NCBI GenBank assembly: GCA_003482695.1
Contig: DMYC01000427.1
Location: 1 to 6,722 of the forward strand
Origin: Clostridiales bacterium UBA8960
GTDB taxonomy: Bacteria; Bacillota; Clostridia; Peptostreptococcales; Acidaminobacteraceae
DNA length: 6,722 nucleotides
Direction: 5' to 3'
A program made the position numbers and the translations under genes. Shown piece by piece: positions 1-6,169 of this stretch; the stretch's first letter is position 1; every line of letters begins with the position of its first letter. A model generated the notes under the pieces. The model saw only the letters and a program-made list of their open reading frames with translations. It was not told the DNA's origin and made no database searches.

Positions 1-542
1 AGCCCGTCATTGATTTCATAGGACGTTTTCACCGTCTTTATAGTCGTGCGGTTGTGGTCCACCGAGCAAAAAATGATGTCCTCTATATCGATCAAAAGCA
101 TTTTTTCGCCGATCCACACCGGCAAACGCTTTATGGCATGGTCAACGACTTGTGTTTTTGAGGGTGATGCCTCTGCTGCGCCCTTTGTGCGTTTAACTTT
201 AAGCACAGCCGAATAAATCCGCTCAGCGTCATATGGCTTAAGCAGATAATCAAGTGCACTTTGATCGAACGCCTTTATCGCATAGTCGTCATAGGCGGTG
301 GCATAGATCACTTTGGTGTCCATTCCGACTCTCTTCAGTTGCTCAGTGAGCTCAATTCCGCTCATCTGAGGCATGTCGATGTCCATGAATACGACATCCG
401 GTTCTTCCATTTTAATGAAATTAAGCGCTTCAAGCGCATCGGTAAATGTGCGCACGATCTGAACATAGCTGACTTTACTTAGGATGAATTCGAGCTCCTC
501 AAGTGCCAATGGTTCATCATCGACTAATACGGCTCTGATCAC
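1..542 (-). CDS. lytR: LytTR-family response regulator, 3' end cut by window edge
   Basis: Cytoplasmic DNA-binding partner of the upstream sensor kinase. The visible 180 residues begin with a CheY-like receiver domain (about 1-120): acidic pair D8-D9, phospho-acceptor D54 in the string FMDIDMPQMSG, T82 in VIYATAYDDYA, and K102 in the LLKP motif. A polar linker (about 118-138) follows, then the start of a LytTR DNA-binding domain from about residue 140 (LPVWIGEKMLLIDIEDIIF, then DHNRTTIKT). Family members are usually 230-250 residues, so roughly the last 60 are outside the window. The start is GTG at 542-540. It overlaps the kinase stop codon as GTGA and has GAGGAG at 551-556, eight bases upstream, inside the kinase gene, which indicates translational coupling. 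Known for the family: such regulators bind direct repeats upstream of cell-wall/holin-like (lrgAB) or carbon-uptake genes. The target here is not visible. The symbol reflects the family and pairing, not proven orthology. Confidence 0.93.
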   Translation of the reverse strand, partial: MIRAVLVDDEPLALEELEFILSKVSYVQIVRTFTDALEALNFIKMEEPDVVFMDIDMPQMSGIELTEQLKRVGMDTKVIYATAYDDYAIKAFDQSALDYLLKPYDAERIYSAVLKVKRTKGAAEASPSKTQVVDHAIKRLPVWIGEKMLLIDIEDIIFCSVDHNRTTIKTVKTSYEINDG

Positions 543-2245
543 GAATACTTCTCCTCTAATCTATTGTAGGGTATAGAAAATCTAATTTGTGTGCCTTCAT
601 TCGGCTTCGATAAGATGTTCAATTCTCTTTTGTAGATGCTCATTAAACGTTCTTTGACATTTGTAAGGCCAATTCCAGAATTTTCATCACTTATAGAGTC
701 CTTTTCATCCTTTTGATCAACAGGCATACCCACGCCATCATCGGCAACCAGGAAATTCAACTCATCACCAACTCTTTTGATTTCAACACGTAGGACGCCA
801 GGACCTTGTTTTTTCTGAATGCCGTGTTTAACTGCATTCTCAACAAGGGGCTGCAGGATCAGGGGTGGTAAATTTAGTGAAAGGGATTCGTCAACGCACA
901 TCTCTACTTTAAGCTTATCTGGGAATCTCGCTTTTTCTATGTTCAGATAGGCGTCTATGAAACGCAGCTCGTCGGCGAGCGGGATGAACGGCTCATTGTT
1001 TTTGAAGCCATTTCTGAGAACGACACTGAGCTCTTGAAGCAATGTCCTCGCCTTATCGGGATCCGTTCTTGTAAGTGACATGATTGCATTGAGCGCATTG
1101 AACAGAAAATGTGGCTTGATTTGTGCTCTAAGTGCGGTAAGTTCGGCCTTGGCCCTAAGTGCCTTCTGCTTTTCGATGGCCCCGAGCTCAAGCTGAGTGG
1201 AAAACAGGTTGCCAACTCCTTTGACAAGTTCGATATCCGGTTTGCTCATGGCATTGGGCTTTGTTTTATAGACCTTTAGTGTACCAATCGGCTTATCATT
1301 CGACACGAGTGGTACGACGATGACTGAGCTGAGCTGACATGATGCATGGTCGCAACCAACGTCCTTTTTTACCTGCGCCTGTCCGATAGCCCCCGATTGC
1401 AAGGCTTCTTTTGTCATCAATGTCCAGATCGGACTTCCAGGTTTATGGTGATCCTCTCCAGTGCCCATGTGGGATAAAATGCACTCCGTATCTGTGATGG
1501 CTACTGCATCGTAATGCGTCAATTTGAATATGATCTCTGTCACGGCCTGTGCCGAGACTTCATTTAACCCTTTTCTAAGGTGTGAAACCGTCTGATTGGC
1601 GATCTGAAGCGATAAATGTGCCATCTTGGCTGAGGCGTTATCGCTTTCGTCGTAAATTTGCTGGATAAAATAAAGGAACAAGCCAACCCCTATGGCATTG
1701 AGCAATGTCATAGGCAAGAAAATGATTTTGACGAGTTCAAGTGCCTGATCGAATGGTTGTGCTAACATTAGGATCAAGAACATTTGAATCACTTCAACAC
1801 CGATGCCTAACAAAAAACCTTCATAGTATCTTTTAGGTCGACCATCGAGGCGCTTTTTCGAATATCCACCTATGACGCCGGCGACAATAGTGGATACCCC
1901 ACACGAGAAGGCCGTAAGGTCTCCTCCAACATAAAAATACATACGATGGATTCCAGCGATGATTCCCGAGAGGGTTCCAACAAGCGGTCCACCGATTATA
2001 CCTGCCAACAGCACTGGAATCGTCCTAGAGTTTGCGACACCACCAGAAACCTGAGTTCCCATAACTGTCATCAAAACGCCCAAAAGACCCCAAATAACGC
2101 CATAGGTGATGCTGACCCACAAACTCCGCGTTTCACCACGTACATATTTTTTAAAGAAAACCACTCTGGAAATCAGCATCGCGAAGATGACGATTAGTCC
2201 AAGACGCTCTAAAAAGCCTAAAGAAAGCTCTAAAATCATACTCAT
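539..2245 (-). CDS. lytS: LytS-family membrane sensor histidine kinase
   Basis: Senses an external or metabolic signal and phosphorylates the LytTR regulator encoded immediately after it. The 568 residues show the complete LytS layout. A multi-helix 5TM-LYT membrane module spans about 1-195, including the glycine-rich IIGGPLVGTLSGIIAGIHR region. A GAF-like domain spans about 215-350, with two cysteines at 298 and 303. A His_kinase module carries the probable phospho-acceptor H379 in QIKPHFLFNALNAI. A HATPase domain shows the N box around N470 (LQPLVENAVKHG), a G1 box DDGVGM at 502-507 and a G2 box GIGLTNVKERL at 524-534. All catalytic motifs are intact. The start ATG at 2245 has AGAGG five bases upstream; Met3 is an alternative. 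Related kinases (LytS, BtsS, YpdA) respond to membrane state or pyruvate; which applies here cannot be told. The 88-base gap upstream has a TTGACA (2331-2326) but no good -10, so read-through from the VOC gene is possible. Confidence 0.95.
   Translation of the reverse strand: MSMILELSLGFLERLGLIVIFAMLISRVVFFKKYVRGETRSLWVSITYGVIWGLLGVLMTVMGTQVSGGVANSRTIPVLLAGIIGGPLVGTLSGIIAGIHRMYFYVGGDLTAFSCGVSTIVAGVIGGYSKKRLDGRPKRYYEGFLLGIGVEVIQMFLILMLAQPFDQALELVKIIFLPMTLLNAIGVGLFLYFIQQIYDESDNASAKMAHLSLQIANQTVSHLRKGLNEVSAQAVTEIIFKLTHYDAVAITDTECILSHMGTGEDHHKPGSPIWTLMTKEALQSGAIGQAQVKKDVGCDHASCQLSSVIVVPLVSNDKPIGTLKVYKTKPNAMSKPDIELVKGVGNLFSTQLELGAIEKQKALRAKAELTALRAQIKPHFLFNALNAIMSLTRTDPDKARTLLQELSVVLRNGFKNNEPFIPLADELRFIDAYLNIEKARFPDKLKVEMCVDESLSLNLPPLILQPLVENAVKHGIQKKQGPGVLRVEIKRVGDELNFLVADDGVGMPVDQKDEKDSISDENSGIGLTNVKERLMSIYKRELNILSKPNEGTQIRFSIPYNRLEEKYS
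551..556 (-). promoter_or_regulatory. Ribosome binding site GAGGAG for the response regulator
   Basis: The purine run GAGGAG lies in the last codons of the kinase gene, eight bases before the overlapping GTG start. It decides the regulator's start codon, since no better in-frame start with a binding site is nearby. It also supports coupled translation of kinase and regulator from one mRNA. Confidence 0.75.
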
Positions 2246-2333
2246 CCATTCCTCTTCAAATCAAAAACAAGTAAACACATATAAGGTGACATAACTACTC
2301 CTAGTTTGCCTTGCTTGTGGTTATTTGTCAATG

Positions 2334-2726
2334 CTACTCTCCAACAATCTCGACCTTCATGCGGTCCGGGTCTTCAAAAAACACAGCATAATAATCGGGT
2401 CCGCCTGCATATGGATGCCTATCCTCATACAAAATCGTTACACCCTTCTCCCTGAGCTTCTCTGTCATCTCATCCACAAACGCGTTTGTGCCACCATAAA
2501 ATGCAAGATGGTTAAGTCCCGCCCTACATCTGTGATATGGGACATCCAGATATTTTTCCTCAGCCCTTACAAAAACAAGGTAGCTTTTTTCATAGATATA
2601 GCTGACGCCTTGTTCCCACCTTTGATATTCTTCATAGCCAAGTTCTTCTAAAATCCATCCCCAAAATGCGATGCTCTTTTCTAAATCTTTAACATATATT
2701 TCGATGTGATGTAGTGTGCCTTTCAC
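2334..2726 (-). CDS. VOC/glyoxalase-superfamily protein
   Basis: Small cytoplasmic protein of 130 residues with the two βαβββ halves of the vicinal-oxygen-chelate fold. The first half opens with LHHIEIYVKDLEKSIAFW, typical of glyoxalase/bleomycin-resistance/dioxygenase proteins. The second opens with GLNHLAFYG and closes with DPDRMKVEIVGE. Candidate metal ligands are H7 (or H6), H73 and E126, which match the usual positions of the H/E ligands in single-domain members. The length is normal for the superfamily. The substrate is unknown: members include glyoxalase I, epimerases, dioxygenases and antibiotic-binding proteins, and nothing here selects among them. The start is GTG at 2726-2724, chosen because GGAGGT (2732-2737) sits five bases upstream. 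The 80-base gap before it contains two inverted repeats but no convincing promoter, so it may be read from its own regulated promoter or by read-through from the gene at 3226. Confidence 0.88.
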   Translation of the reverse strand: MKGTLHHIEIYVKDLEKSIAFWGWILEELGYEEYQRWEQGVSYIYEKSYLVFVRAEEKYLDVPYHRCRAGLNHLAFYGGTNAFVDEMTEKLREKGVTILYEDRHPYAGGPDYYAVFFEDPDRMKVEIVGE

Positions 2727-2748
2727 CTTTGACCTCCATTACTTAATC

Positions 2749-2768
2749 GTCACTTCGAACCGAGTGAC
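2749..2768. repeat. Inverted repeat GTCACT-N8-AGTGAC upstream of the VOC gene
   Basis: Perfect six-base arms, GTCACT (2749-2754) and AGTGAC (2763-2768), are separated by eight bases. If one T is bulged, CG/CG extends the stem towards a three-base loop. The near end is 22 bases from the GTG start. No T-run follows in either direction, so it does not look like a terminator. It could be an operator or a leader-RNA hairpin; function is inferred only from position. Confidence 0.4.
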
Positions 2769-2777
2769 CATACGCCC

Positions 2778-2790
2778 GACTTTCAAAGTC
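2778..2790. repeat. Palindrome GACTTTCAAAGTC upstream of the VOC gene
   Basis: A perfect 13-base dyad, GACTTT-C-AAAGTC, lies 51 bases ahead of the VOC start and 17 bases past the stop codon of the PH-like gene. A single-base centre and compact arms fit a dimeric repressor site better than an RNA hairpin, because the loop would be too tight. No T-run follows. No regulator family is recognised from the arm sequence. Confidence 0.4.
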
Positions 2791-2806
2791 CTCACATCAC
2801 CTGGAT

Positions 2807-3226
2807 TTAGTTAGTGTGCATCATAATCGTTTCGTATGCATCCAGTCCCTTTTGTGCATCATCAAAGCTTACAAAAATATGTCTGTCGCCATATTTGAAT
2901 ACGATAAACGCTTCATGGGATGTATTCACATAAAGTGTTGAGCTACCGTAATCGCCCATATTGAAATAGCCGCGTTTCGTCGAACCGAGGTCCATGCCGT
3001 TGGTGCGCATGCCGATTTTAGGCATCTGATTGAACAGTTCAACGTTTTCGATGACATCCCATTCGTACAGTTTCCCATATAGTCCCCCGATTTTCAGCCC
3101 GTCGTTGTTCATGGCGATCGATGGTGGCTTGAGACCTATCAGAATCGCGATTGCGACGATCACAAGAATGCCGACCTTAAAGGCAACTGCAGGTGTCATT
3201 TTCATATTAACTTTTAATTTTTCCAT
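2807..3226 (-). CDS. Small membrane-anchored protein with bacterial PH-like domain
   Basis: 139 residues: a short basic cytoplasmic start, one hydrophobic helix at about 14-32 (VAFKVGILVIVAIAILIGL), then a soluble domain of about 100 residues. The soluble part resembles bacterial pleckstrin-homology-like domains: a run of short β-strands (GLKIGGLYGKLYEWDVIENVEL, then HEAFIVFKYGDRHIFVSF) ending in a helix, DDAQKGLDAYETIM. The Y-G-x-x-Y/W-x-x-I start and the F-x-D final-helix pattern are typical of these proteins. No enzymatic motif is visible. Bacterial PH-like membrane proteins are widespread but mostly of unknown function. The ATG at 3226 has GGGAAAGG about five bases upstream; Met8 and Met10 are alternatives without a comparable site. 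It is not tightly linked to either neighbour. The assignment rests on overall pattern, so it is moderate. Confidence 0.8.
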   Translation of the reverse strand: MEKLKVNMKMTPAVAFKVGILVIVAIAILIGLKPPSIAMNNDGLKIGGLYGKLYEWDVIENVELFNQMPKIGMRTNGMDLGSTKRGYFNMGDYGSSTLYVNTSHEAFIVFKYGDRHIFVSFDDAQKGLDAYETIMMHTN

Positions 3227-3276
3227 GTGAACCTTTCCCTTCTAATATAATTCATCTCATATACAACTCTCTGATG

Positions 3277-3303
3277 TGATCAGGGGGTCGGACCCCTTGA
3301 TCA
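3277..3303. repeat. Palindromic hairpin with GGGGTCGGACCCC core
   Basis: A 27-base inverted repeat has outer arms TGATCA/TGATCA and inner arms GGGGT/ACCCC. One G·T wobble joins them, giving about 12 paired positions around a three-base loop. It lies between two convergently unremarkable, same-strand genes. It is not followed by a T-tract on either strand, so a standard rho-independent terminator is unlikely, although the stem is strong enough to slow polymerase or block 3' exonucleases. A GGGGTC-N-GACCCC core is reminiscent of dispersed REP-like palindromes that I associate with REP-associated tyrosine transposases; that link is from memory and unproven here. Confidence 0.6.
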
Positions 3304-3316
3304 TTCCTTGATCATT
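3295..3316. repeat. Tandem duplication of CCTTGATCATT
   Basis: Two exact 11-base copies lie head to tail (3295-3305 and 3306-3316). The first copy overlaps the right foot of the palindrome at 3277-3303. A third related TGATCA forms the left foot at 3277-3282. Either right-hand TGATCA could pair with the left one, so two alternative hairpins can form. The duplication ends five bases from the stop codon of the gene at 4379-3321. Confidence 0.65.
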
Positions 3317-3320
3317 TTAC

Positions 3321-4379
3321 TTATCTCGCAAACAATTCTCTGGCACGTTGTAGGGCATTGAAATCATAATGTAGACTATAATAGAGGCCTTCTTTTTTCC
3401 CATAAAGTTTATAGAACGACACCATGGCATTTGTCAGTGGTGAAATATCTTTGATTTCATCGTATGAAATGTAGAGATAGCTGCCATTGCTCATCACAAA
3501 GATGCTTTGCTCAAGTTCGCCATAACGGATAAGATAGTATGCTGACTCATTCACGTTTTCTGGCACATAATTTCTGTAGTTCCACATTTCCGCACTCGAA
3601 AACGATTCATAAAATGGTTTAACTATTTCTGGGTCTGAAATCGTGAACGAGTGATTCTCTTTCATATCCGTAATGCGTTTATCGAAGACAGTGACTTCCA
3701 ACGTTTCAGGTATGCCGCCTTCAAACACGGTGTAAGTCGACTCCTGTAGCATTTTCGTGTTTATGAATCCAAGAAGCACCACTAAAATGGACATGAATAT
3801 AACCGACTCCATGATGACGTAACGTTTTCCCTTTTCTGGCAGCTCAAACTGCGAAAGGTGTTCACTTATATATTCGAGGATGTCCTCTCTGGATTTGCGA
3901 TCAAGCCAGCGTCCAAACTTAATGTGATAATACGTTTGGTTGGATATAAACTTTTCCTTCAGCTCGATCTCGATTTTTTTCTTGCTGTCCTTTATTAAAA
4001 ATGTGTTTATCTTGTTATCTTCCAGCACTTCGGATTCTTCTATGACGAGTCCTGTCGAAGCAACAGCCTTTTGAAGCGTTCTTTTCAGGTTTATTCCTGC
4101 TACATCTGTAATATGATAGACTTGACCTGAAAAATAATGACTTGAAACGGCTACCGTAATTAAAAACAGAAAAAAAACGATCATCAAAGCGATGTTCTGT
4201 GTCGTATCCTCAAACGCATTAAACGACGTCGTGCTTACCGAAAAAAGTGATGCAAGTGCCGCCCAAGAAAGGCTGTTTGAATGCTTAATGCCATATCTCT
4301 TCGGTGTTAACAGGACTTCGATGGGCTGAAGGAACAATAGAAATCCAAGTATGATTATTTGTATGTAATAAGTTGTCAT
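3321..4379 (-). CDS. Unrecognised membrane protein with four predicted helices
   Basis: I do not recognise this family. The 352 residues show three hydrophobic segments near the start (about 6-24, 36-54 and 62-80). A charged soluble stretch of about 110 residues follows (90-186, with a lysine/glutamate-rich strand region KDSKKKIEIELKEKF), then a fourth helix (189-207, VIMESVIFMSILVVLLGFI). A C-terminal domain of about 145 residues on the opposite side contains ETLEVTVFDKRIT, several aromatic residues (EMWNYRNYVPENV) and a helical end. No nucleotide-binding, protease, kinase or metal motif is evident. The C-terminal domain may be extracytoplasmic if the first segments follow the positive-inside rule. 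The ATG at 4379 has AGGAGA five bases upstream. It has its own extended -10 promoter and sits behind the previous unit's terminator, so it starts a new transcript. The reading frame is intact and base use matches its neighbours. Confidence 0.85.
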   Translation of the reverse strand: MTTYYIQIIILGFLLFLQPIEVLLTPKRYGIKHSNSLSWAALASLFSVSTTSFNAFEDTTQNIALMIVFFLFLITVAVSSHYFSGQVYHITDVAGINLKRTLQKAVASTGLVIEESEVLEDNKINTFLIKDSKKKIEIELKEKFISNQTYYHIKFGRWLDRKSREDILEYISEHLSQFELPEKGKRYVIMESVIFMSILVVLLGFINTKMLQESTYTVFEGGIPETLEVTVFDKRITDMKENHSFTISDPEIVKPFYESFSSAEMWNYRNYVPENVNESAYYLIRYGELEQSIFVMSNGSYLYISYDEIKDISPLTNAMVSFYKLYGKKEGLYYSLHYDFNALQRARELFAR

Positions 4380-4407
4380 GGCAATCTCCTTTACTAAGGT
4401 TGTTATT

Positions 4408-4416
4408 ATTCTAGCA
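4408..4416 (-). promoter_or_regulatory. Extended -10 promoter for the gene at 4379-3321
   Basis: On the minus strand TGCTAGAAT (4416-4408) is an extended -10 of the TGnTATAAT type, one base off consensus in the hexamer. The region 17 bases upstream is only a weak -35, as expected for an extended -10 promoter. The surroundings are very AT-rich. Transcription would begin near 4401, giving a short leader of about 20 bases, and it lies downstream of the acetyltransferase terminator. Confidence 0.5.
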
Positions 4417-4455
4417 TAGAGATATTAAAACAGTATTAAAAAAGAGCGTATATGT

Positions 4456-4501
4456 CATAAAATAAAGCCTCCGGAAGCATCTTCAACTGCTCTTGGAGGC
4501 T
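4456..4501 (-). terminator. Rho-independent terminator after the acetyltransferase gene
   Basis: AGCCTCC and GGAGGCT (4466-4472 and 4495-4501) form a seven-base GC-rich stem. Inside it, GAGCA/TGCTT forms a second short stem around the loop. Read on the minus strand it is followed by TTTATTTTAT, a broken but clear T-tract. It begins 18 bases past the stop codon of the gene at 4978-4520. The plus-strand exit has no T-run, so it acts for leftward transcription. Confidence 0.8.
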
Positions 4502-4519
4502 ATTGTAAACACCGATCAA

Positions 4520-4978
4520 TTAAGTAAGCGTTTTTATATAATGACTGTTCCGTGTTTTAACAAATCCTATCTCCTGATAGAATTTAAGCGCTCTTGTGTT
4601 GTTTGGCGTGACTTCGAGTAACAAAGCGACCGTATCCTTATCCAATGCCTTCAGATGATTAAAAAAATCTTTTCCAATTCCCTTACCACGATATGACTCT
4701 TTAATAAACAACTCATCAATATGCAATATATTGCCGCCGTATTCATTGCTCCAAAAATGTACGATTATGGAGTAGCCAACGATCTCACCCTCACATAGGA
4801 TCATTACAATCGTAAGTTTGTCCGGTCTCAAGAAATACTCTTCGACTGTTCTTTTAATGTTGGATTCACGAATCGTTTGACTACTTGGGTCTTCAGTGTA
4901 AAGCGATAGAATCATCGTTTTTAATGCCTCATAATCACTTTCAATGTAGTTTCTGTATTCAACGTTTAATTTTCCCAT
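4520..4978 (-). CDS. GNAT-family N-acetyltransferase
   Basis: Cytoplasmic 152-residue protein predicted to transfer an acetyl group from acetyl-CoA to an amine. It shows the GNAT fold in order. A first strand and helix (VEYRNYIESDYEALKTMIL) are followed by strands ending in GEIVGYSIIVHFWSNE. Motif A runs from LHIDELFIKESYRGKGIG at 85-102, where R97-G102 is the Q/RxxGxG/A pyrophosphate loop. Motif B is LLEVTPNNTRALKFYQEIGF, with N126/N127 and Y134. The length is normal for a single-domain member. The acceptor substrate cannot be deduced. The ATG at 4978 has GGAGAG six bases upstream. It starts 28 bases after the YtvI-like gene with no room for a full promoter, so both are probably one operon, closed by the terminator that follows. 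Confidence 0.92.
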   Translation of the reverse strand: MGKLNVEYRNYIESDYEALKTMILSLYTEDPSSQTIRESNIKRTVEEYFLRPDKLTIVMILCEGEIVGYSIIVHFWSNEYGGNILHIDELFIKESYRGKGIGKDFFNHLKALDKDTVALLLEVTPNNTRALKFYQEIGFVKTRNSHYIKTLT

Positions 4979-5006
4979 TATATTCTCTCCATATAGAGTA
5001 TTTCTG

Positions 5007-6089
5007 TTACCTATTATACAACTTTATTGCACCAGTGTCATTTAGATGCTTGAGCAGCGATAACGTGATCGGCAAACCGAAAAGCCCTAGCACGCCGAAT
5101 AAATTGACACCAACAAACATGCTCATAAGTGTCACAACTGGATGAAGGCCAAGCTGACTTCCGACAATTTTGGGTTCAAGTATATTCCTTACAACGGTTA
5201 CGAATAGATAGATCACGATCAATCCTATTCCAAGTTTGTAGTTGCCTTGTATAAATGAAATAATCGTCCAGGGCAACATGATGCCGCCTGTTCCGAGAAC
5301 TGGCAAAATATCAAGCATTGCGATGATAAGTGCGATCAGTATCGCATTTGGAACATTGATAATGGATAGCCCCACTGAAAGCTCTATAAATGTGATGGTC
5401 ATGATAATTGCATATGAACGCACCACAACCAAAAGCGTATCAATTAAGTAATGTTTGGTTCGCAAAAGAATGTCGTTGCTTTTGCCAGAGAACTGCCTTT
5501 GGACGAATGCAGACAAATTTTCATAATCACTTGCGATAAAAAATGTCGAAATCACCATTAGTAGCACTTTGATCAGAAAAAGCGGGAGGCTGGATGCGAT
5601 GTTAGAAACGGCACCAACCAGCGATAAAGAAATGTTCGATATATTGTCGCCAATCGAGTTCACAAACTGATCAAACCCTTGATTGATCATCGTTACGACA
5701 GCAGGATCCAGTCTGAAAATAGCGGCTTCGATCGCGTCAAATCGGTCCAGTAAAAATGGTGCAAGCTGTTCTTCGTATATGACCGGAAATCCTGAAATGA
5801 CATCCGTCAACACAGCGATAATCTTAATGCCTGCAAAGGATAACACTAGACCAATCGTCGCATAAAAGACTAATACGAAAACGACGGAGACCAATTTTTT
5901 TGGTATGTGTGATATTTTCGCCACAAATTTTGCCGGCTTTTCAAGTACGTAGGCAAAAATCAAAGCGAACACAAATGGGCTCACAAGACTTAGTGCATAC
6001 TTGAACAATATATAAAGTATCGAAATTAAAATGACAAAGTAAACGGTGTTGACGATAAACTTCTTTTTTCTATCATACTGTATTTCCAT
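5007..6089 (-). CDS. ytvI: AI-2E-family membrane protein, YtvI-like
   Basis: Polytopic inner-membrane protein of 360 residues, close to the length of sporulation protein YtvI. It has the layout of the AI-2E/PerM family. Two helices lie near the start (about 16-50) and another pair at 67-90. A long loop with amphipathic helices (about 100-165) follows, then roughly five helices to the end. The family signatures DILPVLGTGG (260-269) and EPKIVGSQLGLHP (305-317) are both present. Members are proposed to export small molecules or ions; YtvI is made during sporulation in Bacillus, but its substrate is not established. The start at 6089 is preferred over an in-frame ATG at 6122. GGAGG (6094-6098) lies just upstream of 6089, whereas 6122 has no binding site and falls only about 13 bases from the predicted transcription start. 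It is followed closely by the acetyltransferase gene. Subfamily YtvI is likely rather than certain. Confidence 0.9.
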   Translation of the reverse strand: MEIQYDRKKKFIVNTVYFVILISILYILFKYALSLVSPFVFALIFAYVLEKPAKFVAKISHIPKKLVSVVFVLVFYATIGLVLSFAGIKIIAVLTDVISGFPVIYEEQLAPFLLDRFDAIEAAIFRLDPAVVTMINQGFDQFVNSIGDNISNISLSLVGAVSNIASSLPLFLIKVLLMVISTFFIASDYENLSAFVQRQFSGKSNDILLRTKHYLIDTLLVVVRSYAIIMTITFIELSVGLSIINVPNAILIALIIAMLDILPVLGTGGIMLPWTIISFIQGNYKLGIGLIVIYLFVTVVRNILEPKIVGSQLGLHPVVTLMSMFVGVNLFGVLGLFGLPITLSLLKHLNDTGAIKLYNR

Positions 6090-6093
6090 ATTT

Positions 6094-6098
6094 CCTCC
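6094..6098 (-). promoter_or_regulatory. Ribosome binding site GGAGG fixing the YtvI-like start
   Basis: GGAGG is followed by four bases (AAAT) and the ATG at 6089. It lies inside the longer reading frame that begins at 6122, and that upstream ATG is preceded by AAACAAA with no Shine-Dalgarno match. This decides the shorter start. Confidence 0.75.
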
Positions 6099-6141
6099 AT
6101 TACTTTGATGTATATTCTGCATTTTGTTTCATACTAATCTT

Positions 6142-6169
6142 ATTATACAGCAAATTGGAAATATTTCAT
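6142..6169 (-). promoter_or_regulatory. Predicted sigma-A-type promoter for the YtvI-like/acetyltransferase unit
   Basis: On the minus strand a perfect TATAAT (6147-6142) lies 16 bases downstream of ATGAAA (6169-6164), which matches four of six -35 bases, within an AT-rich stretch. It starts directly after the stop codon of the ABC gene. Transcription would begin near 6135, leaving a leader of about 46 bases before the ATG at 6089. Nothing resembles a strong forespore- or mother-cell-specific promoter, but such sites are hard to call by eye. Confidence 0.6.

Noticed and set aside
261..482. Plus-strand open frame inside the response regulator gene
   Set aside because: It lies opposite the strongly conserved receiver domain, has no ribosome binding site and shows no domain-like composition.
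955..1227. Second minus-strand frame within the kinase gene
   Set aside because: It overlaps the GAF-to-HATPase part of a clearly real gene; its serine- and arginine-rich translation is typical of an out-of-frame shadow.
2293..2306. Small inverted repeat AACTA-CTCC-TAGTT upstream of the kinase gene
   Set aside because: Five AT-rich base pairs are expected by chance in a gap of this size, and no T-run follows.
2303..2331. Possible promoter for the kinase gene (TTGACA at 2331-2326 on the minus strand)
   Set aside because: The -35 is perfect, but at 16 to 19 bases spacing the best -10 candidates (CAAACT, AAACTA) match poorly. It is kept only as a remark in the kinase entry.
2325..2651. Plus-strand open frame opposite the VOC gene
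   Set aside because: The VOC reading is supported by fold motifs and GGAGGT; the plus-strand frame has neither and follows no promoter.
2727..2737. GGTCAAAGGTGAAA resembling a CtsR heat-shock operator
   Set aside because: CtsR sites need two GGTCAAA heptads separated by three bases. Here the second heptad is imperfect, directly adjacent, and part of the ribosome binding site and start codon.
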